A DNA stretch of 64,000 nucleotides. Origin: Flavobacterium faecale. GTDB taxonomy: Bacteria > Bacteroidota > Bacteroidia > Flavobacteriales > Flavobacteriaceae. Under the pieces are notes generated by a model that did not search any database, was not told the DNA's origin, and saw only the letters and a list, made by a program, of their open reading frames with translations. Position numbers and translations under genes: made by a program. Location: the NCBI RefSeq assembly GCF_003076455.1, contig NZ_CP020918.1, positions 3,756,001 to 3,820,000 on the forward strand. Reading direction: 5' to 3'. Of the stretch, positions 35,501 through 44,739 are shown piece after piece (the stretch's first letter is position 1; every line of letters begins with the position of its first letter).

Positions 35501-35623
35501 CTCTTGTTCTACATTACTATTATTAGGTCGCTCTTCCCAGTTTCCATAGTAAGTGTAATCAAATTGTTCTGTAAACAATTTGATGATGCGGTTTTGGGTG
35601 ATGCGTTCTATTGGGTTAAGCAT
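32573..35623 (-). CDS. hsdR: Type I restriction enzyme, R (motor/nuclease) subunit
   Basis: 1016 residues. N-terminal PD-(D/E)XK nuclease with [22 protein letters not shown] (D134, E148, K150). SF2 helicase motor with HTQGSGKS (274-281) and DECH (384-387), and later [33 protein letters not shown]. It translocates DNA and cuts unmodified DNA together with HsdM and HsdS. All motor and nuclease motifs are present. It is separated from hsdM/hsdS by seven inserted genes on the same strand. Confidence 0.96.
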   Translation of the reverse strand: [1016 protein letters not shown]

Positions 35624-35626
35624 GTC

Positions 35627-38059
35627 TTAATTAAAACTTGTTAAAATTTGTAAATACTTTAAAGTTACATTTTTATAATTTGAAGAATTAAAAGAGAAAC
35701 CTTTATGAGATTCATTATCGTTCCATACTAATCCTAAATCAAGTAATAAACTTTTCAGCTCATTATCATAATCTTCAATTCTATTATAGCCCTTAAACTT
35801 ATAGAGTCTAACATAGAAATCATTATTTTCCATATTGTAAAATTGCACAGAATAATTCTTCTTTTTCAACATTATACCATTGGTCGAGACGTATGGAATC
35901 TCATAATTACCTTTTACATATTCCAGATAATGGCTAAACTTTTCAAAATTGCTTAAATCCGTTTCATTCCAAAACTTAAAAACATGATAATCAACTCTCA
36001 AGTGATTCATTTGAGAAGCGTTTAATAATTGAATATCTTTAAATTTATTTTTAGTAAAGATAAAACCTTGTCTGCATGCTTCTATATAACGTGAATCTTT
36101 GATAAAATCATATCTCCATTTATCTACTTGGTTATAACTATGAATTCTGTTTTTCAAAGATTTCTTCACATCAGAGAAATCAAATTCTGAGTCATCAAAT
36201 AATTGGTAGAATAATTTCCTTTTTTTCGACCAACTACTTCCAGCTAAGTTTTTGAAGTCTAAACTTAGAATTCGTTTCCAACTATAATCCCTTTCATAAT
36301 TTGCTGCTTTTTTACTAGAACTAAAATTATATTGGTTGTCGCCTTTTTTAATTAAATAGTTCCCATAGGTTAGCATTCCTCTTTCGAATAGGAAATCTTC
36401 ATTGCTATCTAGAAAATTAAATAAAGCAATAGCTTTTTGACTGTATGACTTTAGATTTTGGAAAAGATTTTCTAAAACACTAGGGTCTACAAGCGAATTT
36501 GTTGAGAAGTCACAATTTTCTAATACACCAGAGACCTCCAATAAATAACCTATTTGTCCGGCATGGAATGTACTTTGTTCGATGCTAAATAAATCTTGTA
36601 AGTAATCTGGATTTTCTTTTAATATATGAGCTTTAATCTTTTCTTCTGTGATCTGATTTACTTCAAAAAAAGAAATATTTGGATTTTTGATTAAGTATTC
36701 AATTATAACATCGGCATGTAAAACCAAATTATCAATACTCTTAAAAGCGGCTACAATCATATCTTGCGAATTAATTATCTTATTCTCAACAAGATTCACC
36801 ACTACCCTCATCCAATCTTGCAAACCACTTTTTTCAAAATCTTTGTTCAATAAATATTGTAGATAACCATAAAATTTAACTCTATCAGGATTTTGAATTT
36901 TACGCTCGAGAATTAATTTAAATAATTTTTCTTCATCAAAATATCTATTTGAACAAAACGTCTTGATTCCATTATTGTCATATTGTAAAGCATCAAGAAC
37001 TTCAATCAGATAATTTATACTTCCTTTGTTAATTAATTCAAAATCATTAAGCTGGTTAAAAGTTTCTAATTTAGATTTAAAAACTTCATCTAAAATTACA
37101 GAATCTGAATTGTTTTTAAAAAAATGGTATAATAATATTTCTTTAATGAAATTAAAAATTTCATCGTCATAATTATTGGGATCACCAACCAAGTGTCTAT
37201 AATTCCAAAAAAGGTTACTCCATACTGAATCAATTTTAAATGAGAAGTACTCTTTTGTGTTTAATTCTAATTCAACATCATCATATGTGAGAGTCCTGCT
37301 TACATCATTATCTTTAAAAATAAGTCCGATCTTTTCTTCAAATCTTGCTTTAAAATTTTCAAATGAAGTCAACATCTTACCTCTAGCATTCATTTTTATA
37401 TATAATTCATCTCCTTGCTTTAAATTTTCTAAATCTAAAAATTGAAATGTTAAGACTGGATTCTCATCTGAAAACAATAAATCATAGTAATGCTGCTTGT
37501 CTTTGAACATTAAATGAATTTCAAACAACATATTAATCATAGAGCAAACTGTAGCGTCTAAATTCCATGAAAGTTTATACCAATGAAGGTTTTGAACATA
37601 TTTCTCAAAACCTATTTTTTTATCTTCACGCTCTTCAAATTCAACAAAATTAATGCCTTGATTCACCAATCCTTTACAAAATTCAGTCGAGCTTCTTCTG
37701 ACCTCATATCTAAATTTAAATTGATTATCTCTGTTAATTAATTCAACCCACTCACTCTGACTTTCACTACCGTTTATGCTTGCTAAATATGTGTGAAGTA
37801 AAAACAAAGTTGTTAACCTTTGCTGACCATCAAGAGGTATGTATTCATTATCCTTACTATAACCATAAACAAAATCCAAATCTTGATTTTGTCCTTTCTC
37901 GAAATAGTCGAACAATGTCTTTAAAAAGTCCTGACGAACTTCCTTCTTATTCTTTTTCCCTTGAACGTAATCGCGTTGGATCAAAGGTATCACTATAGCG
38001 CTGTCACTATTCTTAAGAAGTTGACAAAACGAATATTTTTTTCCTAAATTTTCTGACAT
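35627..38059 (-). CDS. DUF262-domain (GmrS-like) large protein
   Basis: 810 residues. The N-terminal DUF262 domain shows VIPLIQRDYVQGKKNKKEVRQDF and the nucleotide-binding YIPLDGQQRLTTLFLLH near 75-90. The remaining ~600 residues are not a clear DUF1524 nuclease; no HxxP-type HNH motif was seen. DUF262 is the NTP-binding half of GmrSD-type modification-dependent restriction enzymes. It lies 6 bp from the next DUF262 gene, so the two are probably partners. Confidence 0.8.
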   Translation of the reverse strand: MSENLGKKYSFCQLLKNSDSAIVIPLIQRDYVQGKKNKKEVRQDFLKTLFDYFEKGQNQDLDFVYGYSKDNEYIPLDGQQRLTTLFLLHTYLASINGSESQSEWVELINRDNQFKFRYEVRRSSTEFCKGLVNQGINFVEFEEREDKKIGFEKYVQNLHWYKLSWNLDATVCSMINMLFEIHLMFKDKQHYYDLLFSDENPVLTFQFLDLENLKQGDELYIKMNARGKMLTSFENFKARFEEKIGLIFKDNDVSRTLTYDDVELELNTKEYFSFKIDSVWSNLFWNYRHLVGDPNNYDDEIFNFIKEILLYHFFKNNSDSVILDEVFKSKLETFNQLNDFELINKGSINYLIEVLDALQYDNNGIKTFCSNRYFDEEKLFKLILERKIQNPDRVKFYGYLQYLLNKDFEKSGLQDWMRVVVNLVENKIINSQDMIVAAFKSIDNLVLHADVIIEYLIKNPNISFFEVNQITEEKIKAHILKENPDYLQDLFSIEQSTFHAGQIGYLLEVSGVLENCDFSTNSLVDPSVLENLFQNLKSYSQKAIALFNFLDSNEDFLFERGMLTYGNYLIKKGDNQYNFSSSKKAANYERDYSWKRILSLDFKNLAGSSWSKKRKLFYQLFDDSEFDFSDVKKSLKNRIHSYNQVDKWRYDFIKDSRYIEACRQGFIFTKNKFKDIQLLNASQMNHLRVDYHVFKFWNETDLSNFEKFSHYLEYVKGNYEIPYVSTNGIMLKKKNYSVQFYNMENNDFYVRLYKFKGYNRIEDYDNELKSLLLDLGLVWNDNESHKGFSFNSSNYKNVTLKYLQILTSFN

Positions 38060-38065
38060 GATATA

Positions 38066-39862
38066 TTATTTTGTTAAGTAGTAGGATAAAATTAATTTAA
38101 TATTTTCGAAGTAAGCCTTCGCGTCAGATTCTTTCCAATACATTACATCTGAAAGTTTTTTACTGTAATATTTTAAAAATACATTTTTTGTACAGATTGG
38201 TGTAAAGATTCCCGCACTATCATTCGTTATAATTGTATTTCTTTTGATTGGAAATAAACTATTACCGTATGATCTATTTGTAACGGCATCAAGCAAAGTT
38301 AAATTAGAAATGTGATTATTATCATTGGATTCATTCCCTTTATATTTTTTGAATAATGTAAATGATAATTCTTCTATTTTTGCCTTAAAATCAATTTCGT
38401 CATTTAGTATATCAATAGTAGTATCAAGAATATGAAGCTCTTCGGGGTCTAATTGAAGTGTTAAATCCTCATAAAAATCTGTAAATTCCTCTTTGCTACT
38501 ATCTAAATCTTCAATCTTTAATTTGTTGCCGGTAATGTATTCTAGTAAATCAATACACCAATCTTTATAAAACTCAATTTTGTCAAATGGGTTCTGTGGG
38601 TTAATATGTTCGATATCCCAATTTTCTGTTTTATATTTATCAAACGGAAATCTTACATGAGATTTTTTTGATTTAAGAATCGTCTCAATATTATGAAGCA
38701 AAAGCACTTTCTTGATAACCCTTTTATCTTTAGACTTATCAAAAGTCAATTGATCAATTTCTACATTTTTAAATTGAGATTTAATTTTAATTTTAATTTC
38801 ATCTATAAACACATCTTTGTTCTTGTTCTTAGCAATACTTAGCACATCTGTTATTGTTGATCCTGTCGACAAAAGATAACCGATATAGTGATAGTGCTGA
38901 TGATTACTGTACCACTCTTCAAGAATTTGAAACATATCTTTTATCGTAGCCCAAATATTATCAATATCAAAATGCTGTCCTTCTAGAGAAGTCCGCTTAT
39001 AGCTTTCAATTAAGTTGCTAAAATAGAAAAAGGTGTGTAACTTCTCGCTATCATTTTTTTTCTCTGAGATTATATCTAGAATATATTCAATTTTATTATC
39101 AAATTTATTAGAGTTGTAAGAATCTGACAGAAAATACCAAAAAGCTGAATCTGATAATTTTTTTTCAATTTCATCCCATTCACTTGCTATAGCAATTTTT
39201 TTAGCAACTGCATTTTTTGTAAAATTTTTCTCTTTGACTAACAAAGCCTTTATTAGTTCAGCATTAGTCAATGGTATTTTCCCAATATTGATCCTAGTAA
39301 ATACATCAACTGCTTGATGGGGCTGAATAACGTACCAAATAAATTTTACATTTTTCCCTACATCATTGGAAGATGTTAATGTCGTTAGTATCTTTGCCTT
39401 AATTAGACCATCCTTGCTAGAAAACCATTCTTCAACAGCTTTATAAGCAGTATAAATATGATAATAATCTACATTTTTATCTGACTTTTCCTTATCTATA
39501 TCGTTGAGATATTCCTCACTATCAGGTCTTGTTTCATAACTTAATTCAAATTTGCCTTTACCAAATATAGCCGCAACATCTTTTAAGTATGTCAAGATTA
39601 TATAAATTGTTGTAAGCCTTTGCTGTCCATCAATTACATGATACTTTTCATCTTTTTGAAAAACGATAAGTGGTTGCAAGCAGTAAAAAGCACTCTTGTC
39701 TGAATTTTCATTTTCATTTAAAAATTCTAATAGATCGTCTAATAATGCGGTAACTTCTACAGCTGTCCATCTGTATCCTCTTTGATAAGATGGTACAAAA
39801 AATTTGTAACTTAAAATATCACTTATTGGTCGAAGTAATATTTGTTGACTTTCATAACTCAT
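38066..39862 (-). CDS. DUF262 + DUF1524 (GmrSD-type) restriction protein
   Basis: 598 residues. N-terminal DUF262: FFVPSYQRGYRWTAVEV and YHVIDGQQRLTTIYIILTYL (about 75-95). C-terminal DUF1524 HNH-type nuclease: WDIEHINPQNPF around 410-420, and SNLTLLDAVTNRSYGNSLFPIKRN about 540. Single-chain GmrSD proteins cut DNA carrying modified bases such as glucosylated hydroxymethylcytosine, i.e. type IV activity. Complements the type I system of the same operon. Confidence 0.88.
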   Translation of the reverse strand: MSYESQQILLRPISDILSYKFFVPSYQRGYRWTAVEVTALLDDLLEFLNENENSDKSAFYCLQPLIVFQKDEKYHVIDGQQRLTTIYIILTYLKDVAAIFGKGKFELSYETRPDSEEYLNDIDKEKSDKNVDYYHIYTAYKAVEEWFSSKDGLIKAKILTTLTSSNDVGKNVKFIWYVIQPHQAVDVFTRINIGKIPLTNAELIKALLVKEKNFTKNAVAKKIAIASEWDEIEKKLSDSAFWYFLSDSYNSNKFDNKIEYILDIISEKKNDSEKLHTFFYFSNLIESYKRTSLEGQHFDIDNIWATIKDMFQILEEWYSNHQHYHYIGYLLSTGSTITDVLSIAKNKNKDVFIDEIKIKIKSQFKNVEIDQLTFDKSKDKRVIKKVLLLHNIETILKSKKSHVRFPFDKYKTENWDIEHINPQNPFDKIEFYKDWCIDLLEYITGNKLKIEDLDSSKEEFTDFYEDLTLQLDPEELHILDTTIDILNDEIDFKAKIEELSFTLFKKYKGNESNDNNHISNLTLLDAVTNRSYGNSLFPIKRNTIITNDSAGIFTPICTKNVFLKYYSKKLSDVMYWKESDAKAYFENIKLILSYYLTK

Positions 39863-39945
39863 ATAATTTCCTTTTATTTTTTCTTAATCTTTACAAACTT
39901 AACCCCTAACCCCGCCAAACTATGTCGCCACACAATCAATTCTTA

Positions 39946-40626
39946 CTATCTCAAAAACCAAATCCATCCTTCTTTTTCATTAATTTCATTGAGCGGTTGA
40001 TAAAATAAATGCCGATCATTATCAAATTTTCTTGCTATTGCTGCGCAAATAAAAGCGTCTTGAATATCTTGATGTACCGATTGTAACTCTACAGGTATTT
40101 CAATTTGCTTGTTAGCACTCGGATACGTTTCAATTACCGTTAGTTTTTTATCTTGACTTATCACTACGCCAACGCTTTCTATAATTGGAGCGAACTTTGA
40201 GATAAAATGAATTCCTTTGGTAGCTTGCGCTCCAATCATATGGTTTACTGCCGAAAGTGGTTTAAATCCTTTTTCATATAAAAACTGTTCTGTTTTTCTA
40301 AACAAATACGGATTTGATGAAAAATCAGCTATAGATTCTGCAATAGTATCTTTAGTTAGCAATTTTACAAAAGCTTCCGAAAATCCTAACGGCGTATCAA
40401 TCGCGAGAATAACTTCTTCATCTTTGTACTCCAAACCACAATGATTAAAAAATAATGTTACAATTTCTTTGGTAGTTGTAGCCGTATTTAGCCAATCTCT
40501 AATATTATTTCGTTTACCATAAAAAATTGTATCATCAGGTGAAATAATAACAATTGCATCTTTACTGCTTTTATTTTTATCACAATTCCAAGCACCAACA
40601 TCCCAACCTATATAATATTTTTTCAT
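39946..40626 (-). CDS. DUF429-like RNase H-fold protein
   Basis: 226 residues with YIGWDVGAWNCDKN at the start (acidic residue in the first strand), AIVIISPDDTIFYG, VILAIDTPLGF (about 88-99) and ETYPSA (about 168). This is the DUF429 pattern of a predicted RNase H-like fold nuclease. Placed inside the restriction operon, 83 bp from the GmrSD-type gene. Activity inferred only from the fold. Confidence 0.7.
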   Translation of the reverse strand: MKKYYIGWDVGAWNCDKNKSSKDAIVIISPDDTIFYGKRNNIRDWLNTATTTKEIVTLFFNHCGLEYKDEEVILAIDTPLGFSEAFVKLLTKDTIAESIADFSSNPYLFRKTEQFLYEKGFKPLSAVNHMIGAQATKGIHFISKFAPIIESVGVVISQDKKLTVIETYPSANKQIEIPVELQSVHQDIQDAFICAAIARKFDNDRHLFYQPLNEINEKEGWIWFLR

Positions 40627-40778
40627 TTATATAACTTTAAATCCTAGTCAATCTCAAAACCTAAACCAACCTTATACTCCCAGTTGAAATCTACTAAAGC
40701 ACACCTTGTTCAACTTGCCTTACTTTTGCTAATTATGCAATATCCAAAACTAATTGGCAACTACTTCAAACCATGCCG

Positions 40779-41441
40779 TTATTTCAACAACTTTTTCACT
40801 ACCGCCAAATCCTTATCGTAATCCCTCAAAATCTTATCTTTTTTATCAAACCTAAAATCAGAATACGAGATTTCGATGACTTTTATATCATGTTGTGGCA
40901 AGACTTCTAACCTTCGTTGGTCGTATATTTTTCTTTGTTGGCCACGATGAACACCACTTACGGTGAACAAGTCAGGTTTGTCAAAATGTTTGTTAGGTTT
41001 AGTGTGTTGCTGTTCTTTGTATTCAATAACCAAATTCAATTCATCGAAATAAATATCAACAGGTAATTTGGCTTTCCGCCCTTGGTTATTGGCATCACCT
41101 AACAAAAAATCAAACCGATGTTGTCGTAACCCTTTTATCTGCAAGACCTCATCACACAAATCCAAGACATAATGTTCATCACTATCCTTACGTGAATTAC
41201 TACTGGACTTGTTAACTTCTACTGATTGCAATTTCGGATGAATGGCTTCTATTTTGGCAATTGAGCCTTGACCAAGACGTTGAAAAAACCAATTGGTATT
41301 CACCTCTTTTCGCTCTGCATACACATAAGGAATCAAATGCAATTGGTTGTTTTTATCTAATCGTCTCAACACATTACGGATGGGTAAGCCATCTTTAGCA
41401 TCTTTAGTAAAAACACCAGCCAATATAAAATAGGGCATCAT
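40779..41441 (-). CDS. Putative PD-(D/E)XK-type nuclease
   Basis: 220 residues, not firmly recognised. The stretch LPVDIYFDELNLVIEYKEQQHT gives D-(x13)-E-x-K, a plausible PD-(D/E)XK active site like that of Vsr or homing-type nucleases, followed by a helix and a basic C-terminus. Location between GmrSD-type genes and hsdS supports a DNA-targeting role. Confidence 0.5.
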   Translation of the reverse strand: MMPYFILAGVFTKDAKDGLPIRNVLRRLDKNNQLHLIPYVYAERKEVNTNWFFQRLGQGSIAKIEAIHPKLQSVEVNKSSSNSRKDSDEHYVLDLCDEVLQIKGLRQHRFDFLLGDANNQGRKAKLPVDIYFDELNLVIEYKEQQHTKPNKHFDKPDLFTVSGVHRGQQRKIYDQRRLEVLPQHDIKVIEISYSDFRFDKKDKILRDYDKDLAVVKKLLK

Positions 41442-41557
41442 ATCCTTGGCAGGAATGATTTTTACACTTTTTTTTTTTCAAAATAAGATTGAAGTACTTG
41501 GTTTATTTGTGAGATTTTTGTCATGATTTTTGAGCAATTTCAATATTTCAACTATTA

Positions 41558-42058
41558 TTACATTTCACTCGGTATTTGAATTGAAGAATCCATATCATTA
41601 AACCCTAAAGTAGAACCCATAAAATTCTCAATATTTTCGTTGGTTTTAAGTAGTTTTTTTAAATCATTATTAATTATTTTTTTATAATCATTAATTACAG
41701 CCCAAATTAATTCCCCGTAAAATTTAGGATCGATACCAAGTGTTTCAGTAGACAACCGTTGTTTTAATAATTTAATATCATCCTCATCATAATTCATTTC
41801 ATTTAATAAAAATATAAAGTTACCATGTAAGTCTTTATGTTCCTCTCTATTAAGAAAGTCTCTACAGATATACGCAAAAGCACTTGCATAAATAAAGCTT
41901 TCTAAAGTATCATCTTCTTGAATACCTGGATATTTAAATAAGCTTTTCACGACTTCATATAAATTAGCACATTCTATATCATAGTACTCTATCACTATTC
42001 TAAATGGCTGCGAGTTATAGTATCTTGTCAGTATTCTATATGGATCTGAATTTTTCAT
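41558..42058 (-). CDS. Hypothetical protein, tandem paralog 1
   Basis: 166 residues, clearly paralogous to the next gene: both contain YSIECANLYEVVK-type, KYPGIQ/KYPCIQ, FVYASAFGYICR-type, LSTETLAIDPK-type and DYKKIINNDLKKLL stretches. Mostly helical. Not recognised. Tandem copies within a restriction operon suggest duplicated accessory or antagonist-recognising subunits; unproven. Confidence 0.65.
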   Translation of the reverse strand: MKNSDPYRILTRYYNSQPFRIVIEYYDIECANLYEVVKSLFKYPGIQEDDTLESFIYASAFAYICRDFLNREEHKDLHGNFIFLLNEMNYDEDDIKLLKQRLSTETLGIDPKFYGELIWAVINDYKKIINNDLKKLLKTNENIENFMGSTLGFNDMDSSIQIPSEM

Positions 42059-42211
42059 TATTTGTTTTCTATTTAATTAATACAGAATATCAATTGTTGT
42101 AACTTTCTTTTTCAGTAATGTAATTCTCTTAATCAATAAAATTTCCATCATTGCTCATTCTATTCAATAAGATTGTAGGACCTGATTTATTAGAATGTTT
42201 TTTGGTTAATT

Positions 42212-42766
42212 TTAAATAAATTCTAATATATCATCTATGTCTTCTGACTGATCAATTTCTTCTTCTTCTTCTTCTTCTTCTTCTTCTTCTATTCGCTCTA
42301 ATTGTATGGAAAAGTATTCATCACTAAACCCTAAAACAGAAGCCATAAAACGCTCTATATTTTCATCTGTTAGAAGTAGCTTTTTTAGATCATTAGTAAT
42401 TATTTTTTTGTAATCATTAAGAACACCCCAAACAAGATCTACAAATAATTTTGGATCGATAGCAAGAGTTTCAGTAGATAAGCCTTCTTTAAAAGTGTTA
42501 AAATCCTCAGACTTAAAAGATCCTCCATAATAGTCGATACTATTTAATAAAAGATCCAAGTCACAGTCGTACGGATCTTTCTGCTCTATTCTACTTAGGT
42601 ATTCCCTACAGATGTATCCAAAAGCACTGGCATAAACAAAGCTTTGTAAATTATGATCTTTTTGAATACACGGATATTTAAATAAGTTCTTTACAACTTC
42701 ATATAAATTAGCACATTCTATACTATAGCAATCAATCAATATTGTAAATGGTTCTGAATTTTTCAT
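42212..42766 (-). CDS. Hypothetical protein, tandem paralog 2 with poly-Glu tract
   Basis: 184 residues, paralog of the 166-residue neighbour. Differs by an acidic C-terminal tail: eleven glutamates in a row encoded by a perfect GAA repeat (TTC on the plus strand near 42259-42290), then IDQSEDIDDILEFI. The tail resembles DNA-mimic or acidic-clamp tails. The repeat could vary in copy number without breaking the frame. Confidence 0.65.
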   Translation of the reverse strand: MKNSEPFTILIDCYSIECANLYEVVKNLFKYPCIQKDHNLQSFVYASAFGYICREYLSRIEQKDPYDCDLDLLLNSIDYYGGSFKSEDFNTFKEGLSTETLAIDPKLFVDLVWGVLNDYKKIITNDLKKLLLTDENIERFMASVLGFSDEYFSIQLERIEEEEEEEEEEEIDQSEDIDDILEFI

Positions 42767-42775
42767 TTCTTATTT

Positions 42776-43498
42776 TTATTTAATTTTTATCGAATCACAG
42801 ATCAATGTAAATGTACTTTTACCACAATTTATCGTTTTACCAACAAGACCTTCTGCACCAACTATTTCTGTATGGCCTGTAAAACAATCTTCCCACTCCT
42901 TATCAGTTTTAAATGTCTTGTAATTATCACTCATATCTTCACAATTTAAAAATCCTAAATACAACAACACAACAGGAATTCCTTGATTAGCTAACCACCA
43001 AGCATGTGCTACTCTATTAGAAAACTGATAACATGAATCTCTTGACAAAGCGATATCTGCTATATCTCCTTTGATATGTGTATTTGCTTCTGCTATGGCT
43101 AAAGCAATTTGTTCATGATTCTTTTTTGAATCAGTCGTTGCTTCTTTCTTTATGTTCTTTTTGTCATTTTTTAATTCCCCCTTATGTGCTTTGGCTTCCA
43201 CTAAAAGTATGCCTCGTTTGCCATTAATTGTGCATGTGGAAATCAAATCCCATTTGGGGGCAGCAGAACCTTTGTATAGCCACCATTTAATGCTATCATT
43301 TGCTACTTGCACGTCAAAATTTGACCTTAAGAAAACATTTAAACCTACTTCTTTTGTTGGTGAAACACTATTAGGTATCCAAATATCATTAGAAGTTATA
43401 CTTAAACCATCTTTTTTGAGCAAAACATTTATAATATTATGAAAACCAATTGACTTAACAAGTTTTGACATCGCTTTTTTACTTCCTTTCTCGCTCAT
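42776..43498 (-). CDS. Putative restriction-type nuclease (PD-(D/E)XK pattern)
   Basis: 240 residues. KWDLISTCTINGKRGILLVEAKAHKGEL provides D-(x16)-E-x-K, a PD-(D/E)XK active-site pattern, followed by NHEQIALAIAEANTHIKG. Its start overlaps the hsdS stop by 4 bases, so it is translated with the type I genes. Could be an accessory nuclease of the R-M system; family unknown. Confidence 0.6.
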   Translation of the reverse strand: MSEKGSKKAMSKLVKSIGFHNIINVLLKKDGLSITSNDIWIPNSVSPTKEVGLNVFLRSNFDVQVANDSIKWWLYKGSAAPKWDLISTCTINGKRGILLVEAKAHKGELKNDKKNIKKEATTDSKKNHEQIALAIAEANTHIKGDIADIALSRDSCYQFSNRVAHAWWLANQGIPVVLLYLGFLNCEDMSDNYKTFKTDKEWEDCFTGHTEIVGAEGLVGKTINCGKSTFTLICDSIKIK

Positions 43499-44739
43499 AT
43501 CAGTCTAATTCTCCCCGTTAACAACTCCTGCATCATTCCTTGCTTTATTTGCCTTGCTTTTTCTAATTGCTGCATCAACGCTTCTAACTCCAAATCCATA
43601 TCTGATAAAATCGTACCTATACGAGTTTGTTCCTTTTTATTCGGGATATAAATTTCTAGTCCCAATAAATCTCTTGTATAAATCGCCGCAACACTAGTTG
43701 TTCCTGTCGCAATATCTTTTAATTTCTGAATTTGATATTTTGAGTTAAATACTGCATTCATAAATACATTAGAAGAAATAAATTCTGGTTTAAAAGTAAT
43801 TCTCATTAAGTTTGAATTGAAATAAGCTTTTGGTAACTCATTTCTCCAAATTGAAACTTTTCCCACCAAGTCTATAGTATTTCTAGTATTGAATAAAAAA
43901 TCATTAAAATGTAACAAATCTTTTTTTGAAGGTATTGTTCCGGATATATATTCAATTTTTTTTAAAGAAATAGATCCCCTTTGAATATTGCCCATTTTTA
44001 TTAATGGATATTCATTATAAGAATCTGAATTTGCATAGTTTCCACCTAATTGATTTGATAATATTATATCCCCCAACTTCCTAACTTCCCAGTCTTTCTT
44101 AGGTGACAATAACTCTTGCATAGCACCTTGTTTGAGTAGGCGTTTTTTAGCAATGAGTTGTTCTAAGCTTTCTATCCAAGCATCAGCATCGCTTAATGCT
44201 TCGGCTATGGCTTGTTGTTCTGGAAGTGGTGGAAGTGGGATTTGGAAATTATATATTTGCTCTTGTGAAAGAGTAGGTATTGCACCACCCACAACAGCTG
44301 AAATAATTTGGTTTTGAAAATCATTTGCATAAACCAGGTATGAAAACAATTGGTTATTAATTTTCATAGATTTAAATACAACAACCTGTGGATTTAATGT
44401 AGCTTTTTCTACTAAGTTTTTAACCAAAGCAGATTTTCCAAAAGTAGACCCTGTTTTTACTAAAATTACATCTCCATTCTGTATTTTTATTTCTGGTGAT
44501 TCTTCATATTTAAACCATGATATGTAAGTACAATTTTTATAATTTATTTTTCCATCTTTTATATTTGATGGACTTAATGATATGGCACCATAACCTTCTT
44601 TTACAATATCTTTAATTGTATAACCTCTAAATCCTATTCTACCATTTATGGTCACAACATCTCGAACCATAACTGCTTCCCAATCCTCAGGAATCAGGCC
44701 TATCTCTGTTTGCTTGTATCCTGTTTTTACCATTTCCAT
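43495..44739 (-). CDS. hsdS: Type I restriction-modification specificity subunit
   Basis: 414 residues with two target recognition domains and conserved spacers. TRD1 about 20-170 ends IYNFQIPLPPLPEQQAIAEALSDADAWIESLEQLIAKKRLLKQGAMQELL; TRD2 about 215-370 ends LEIYIPNKKEQTRIGTILSDMDLELEALMQQLEKARQIKQGMMQELL. The repeated spacer helices set the distance between half-sites. Overlaps hsdM by 13 bases. Confidence 0.95.
   Translation of the reverse strand: MEMVKTGYKQTEIGLIPEDWEAVMVRDVVTINGRIGFRGYTIKDIVKEGYGAISLSPSNIKDGKINYKNCTYISWFKYEESPEIKIQNGDVILVKTGSTFGKSALVKNLVEKATLNPQVVVFKSMKINNQLFSYLVYANDFQNQIISAVVGGAIPTLSQEQIYNFQIPLPPLPEQQAIAEALSDADAWIESLEQLIAKKRLLKQGAMQELLSPKKDWEVRKLGDIILSNQLGGNYANSDSYNEYPLIKMGNIQRGSISLKKIEYISGTIPSKKDLLHFNDFLFNTRNTIDLVGKVSIWRNELPKAYFNSNLMRITFKPEFISSNVFMNAVFNSKYQIQKLKDIATGTTSVAAIYTRDLLGLEIYIPNKKEQTRIGTILSDMDLELEALMQQLEKARQIKQGMMQELLTGRIRLI

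Noticed and set aside
42250..42300. GAA/TTC repeat as a phase-variation switch
   Set aside because: The unit is three bases, so copy-number change cannot shift the frame; only tail length would vary.
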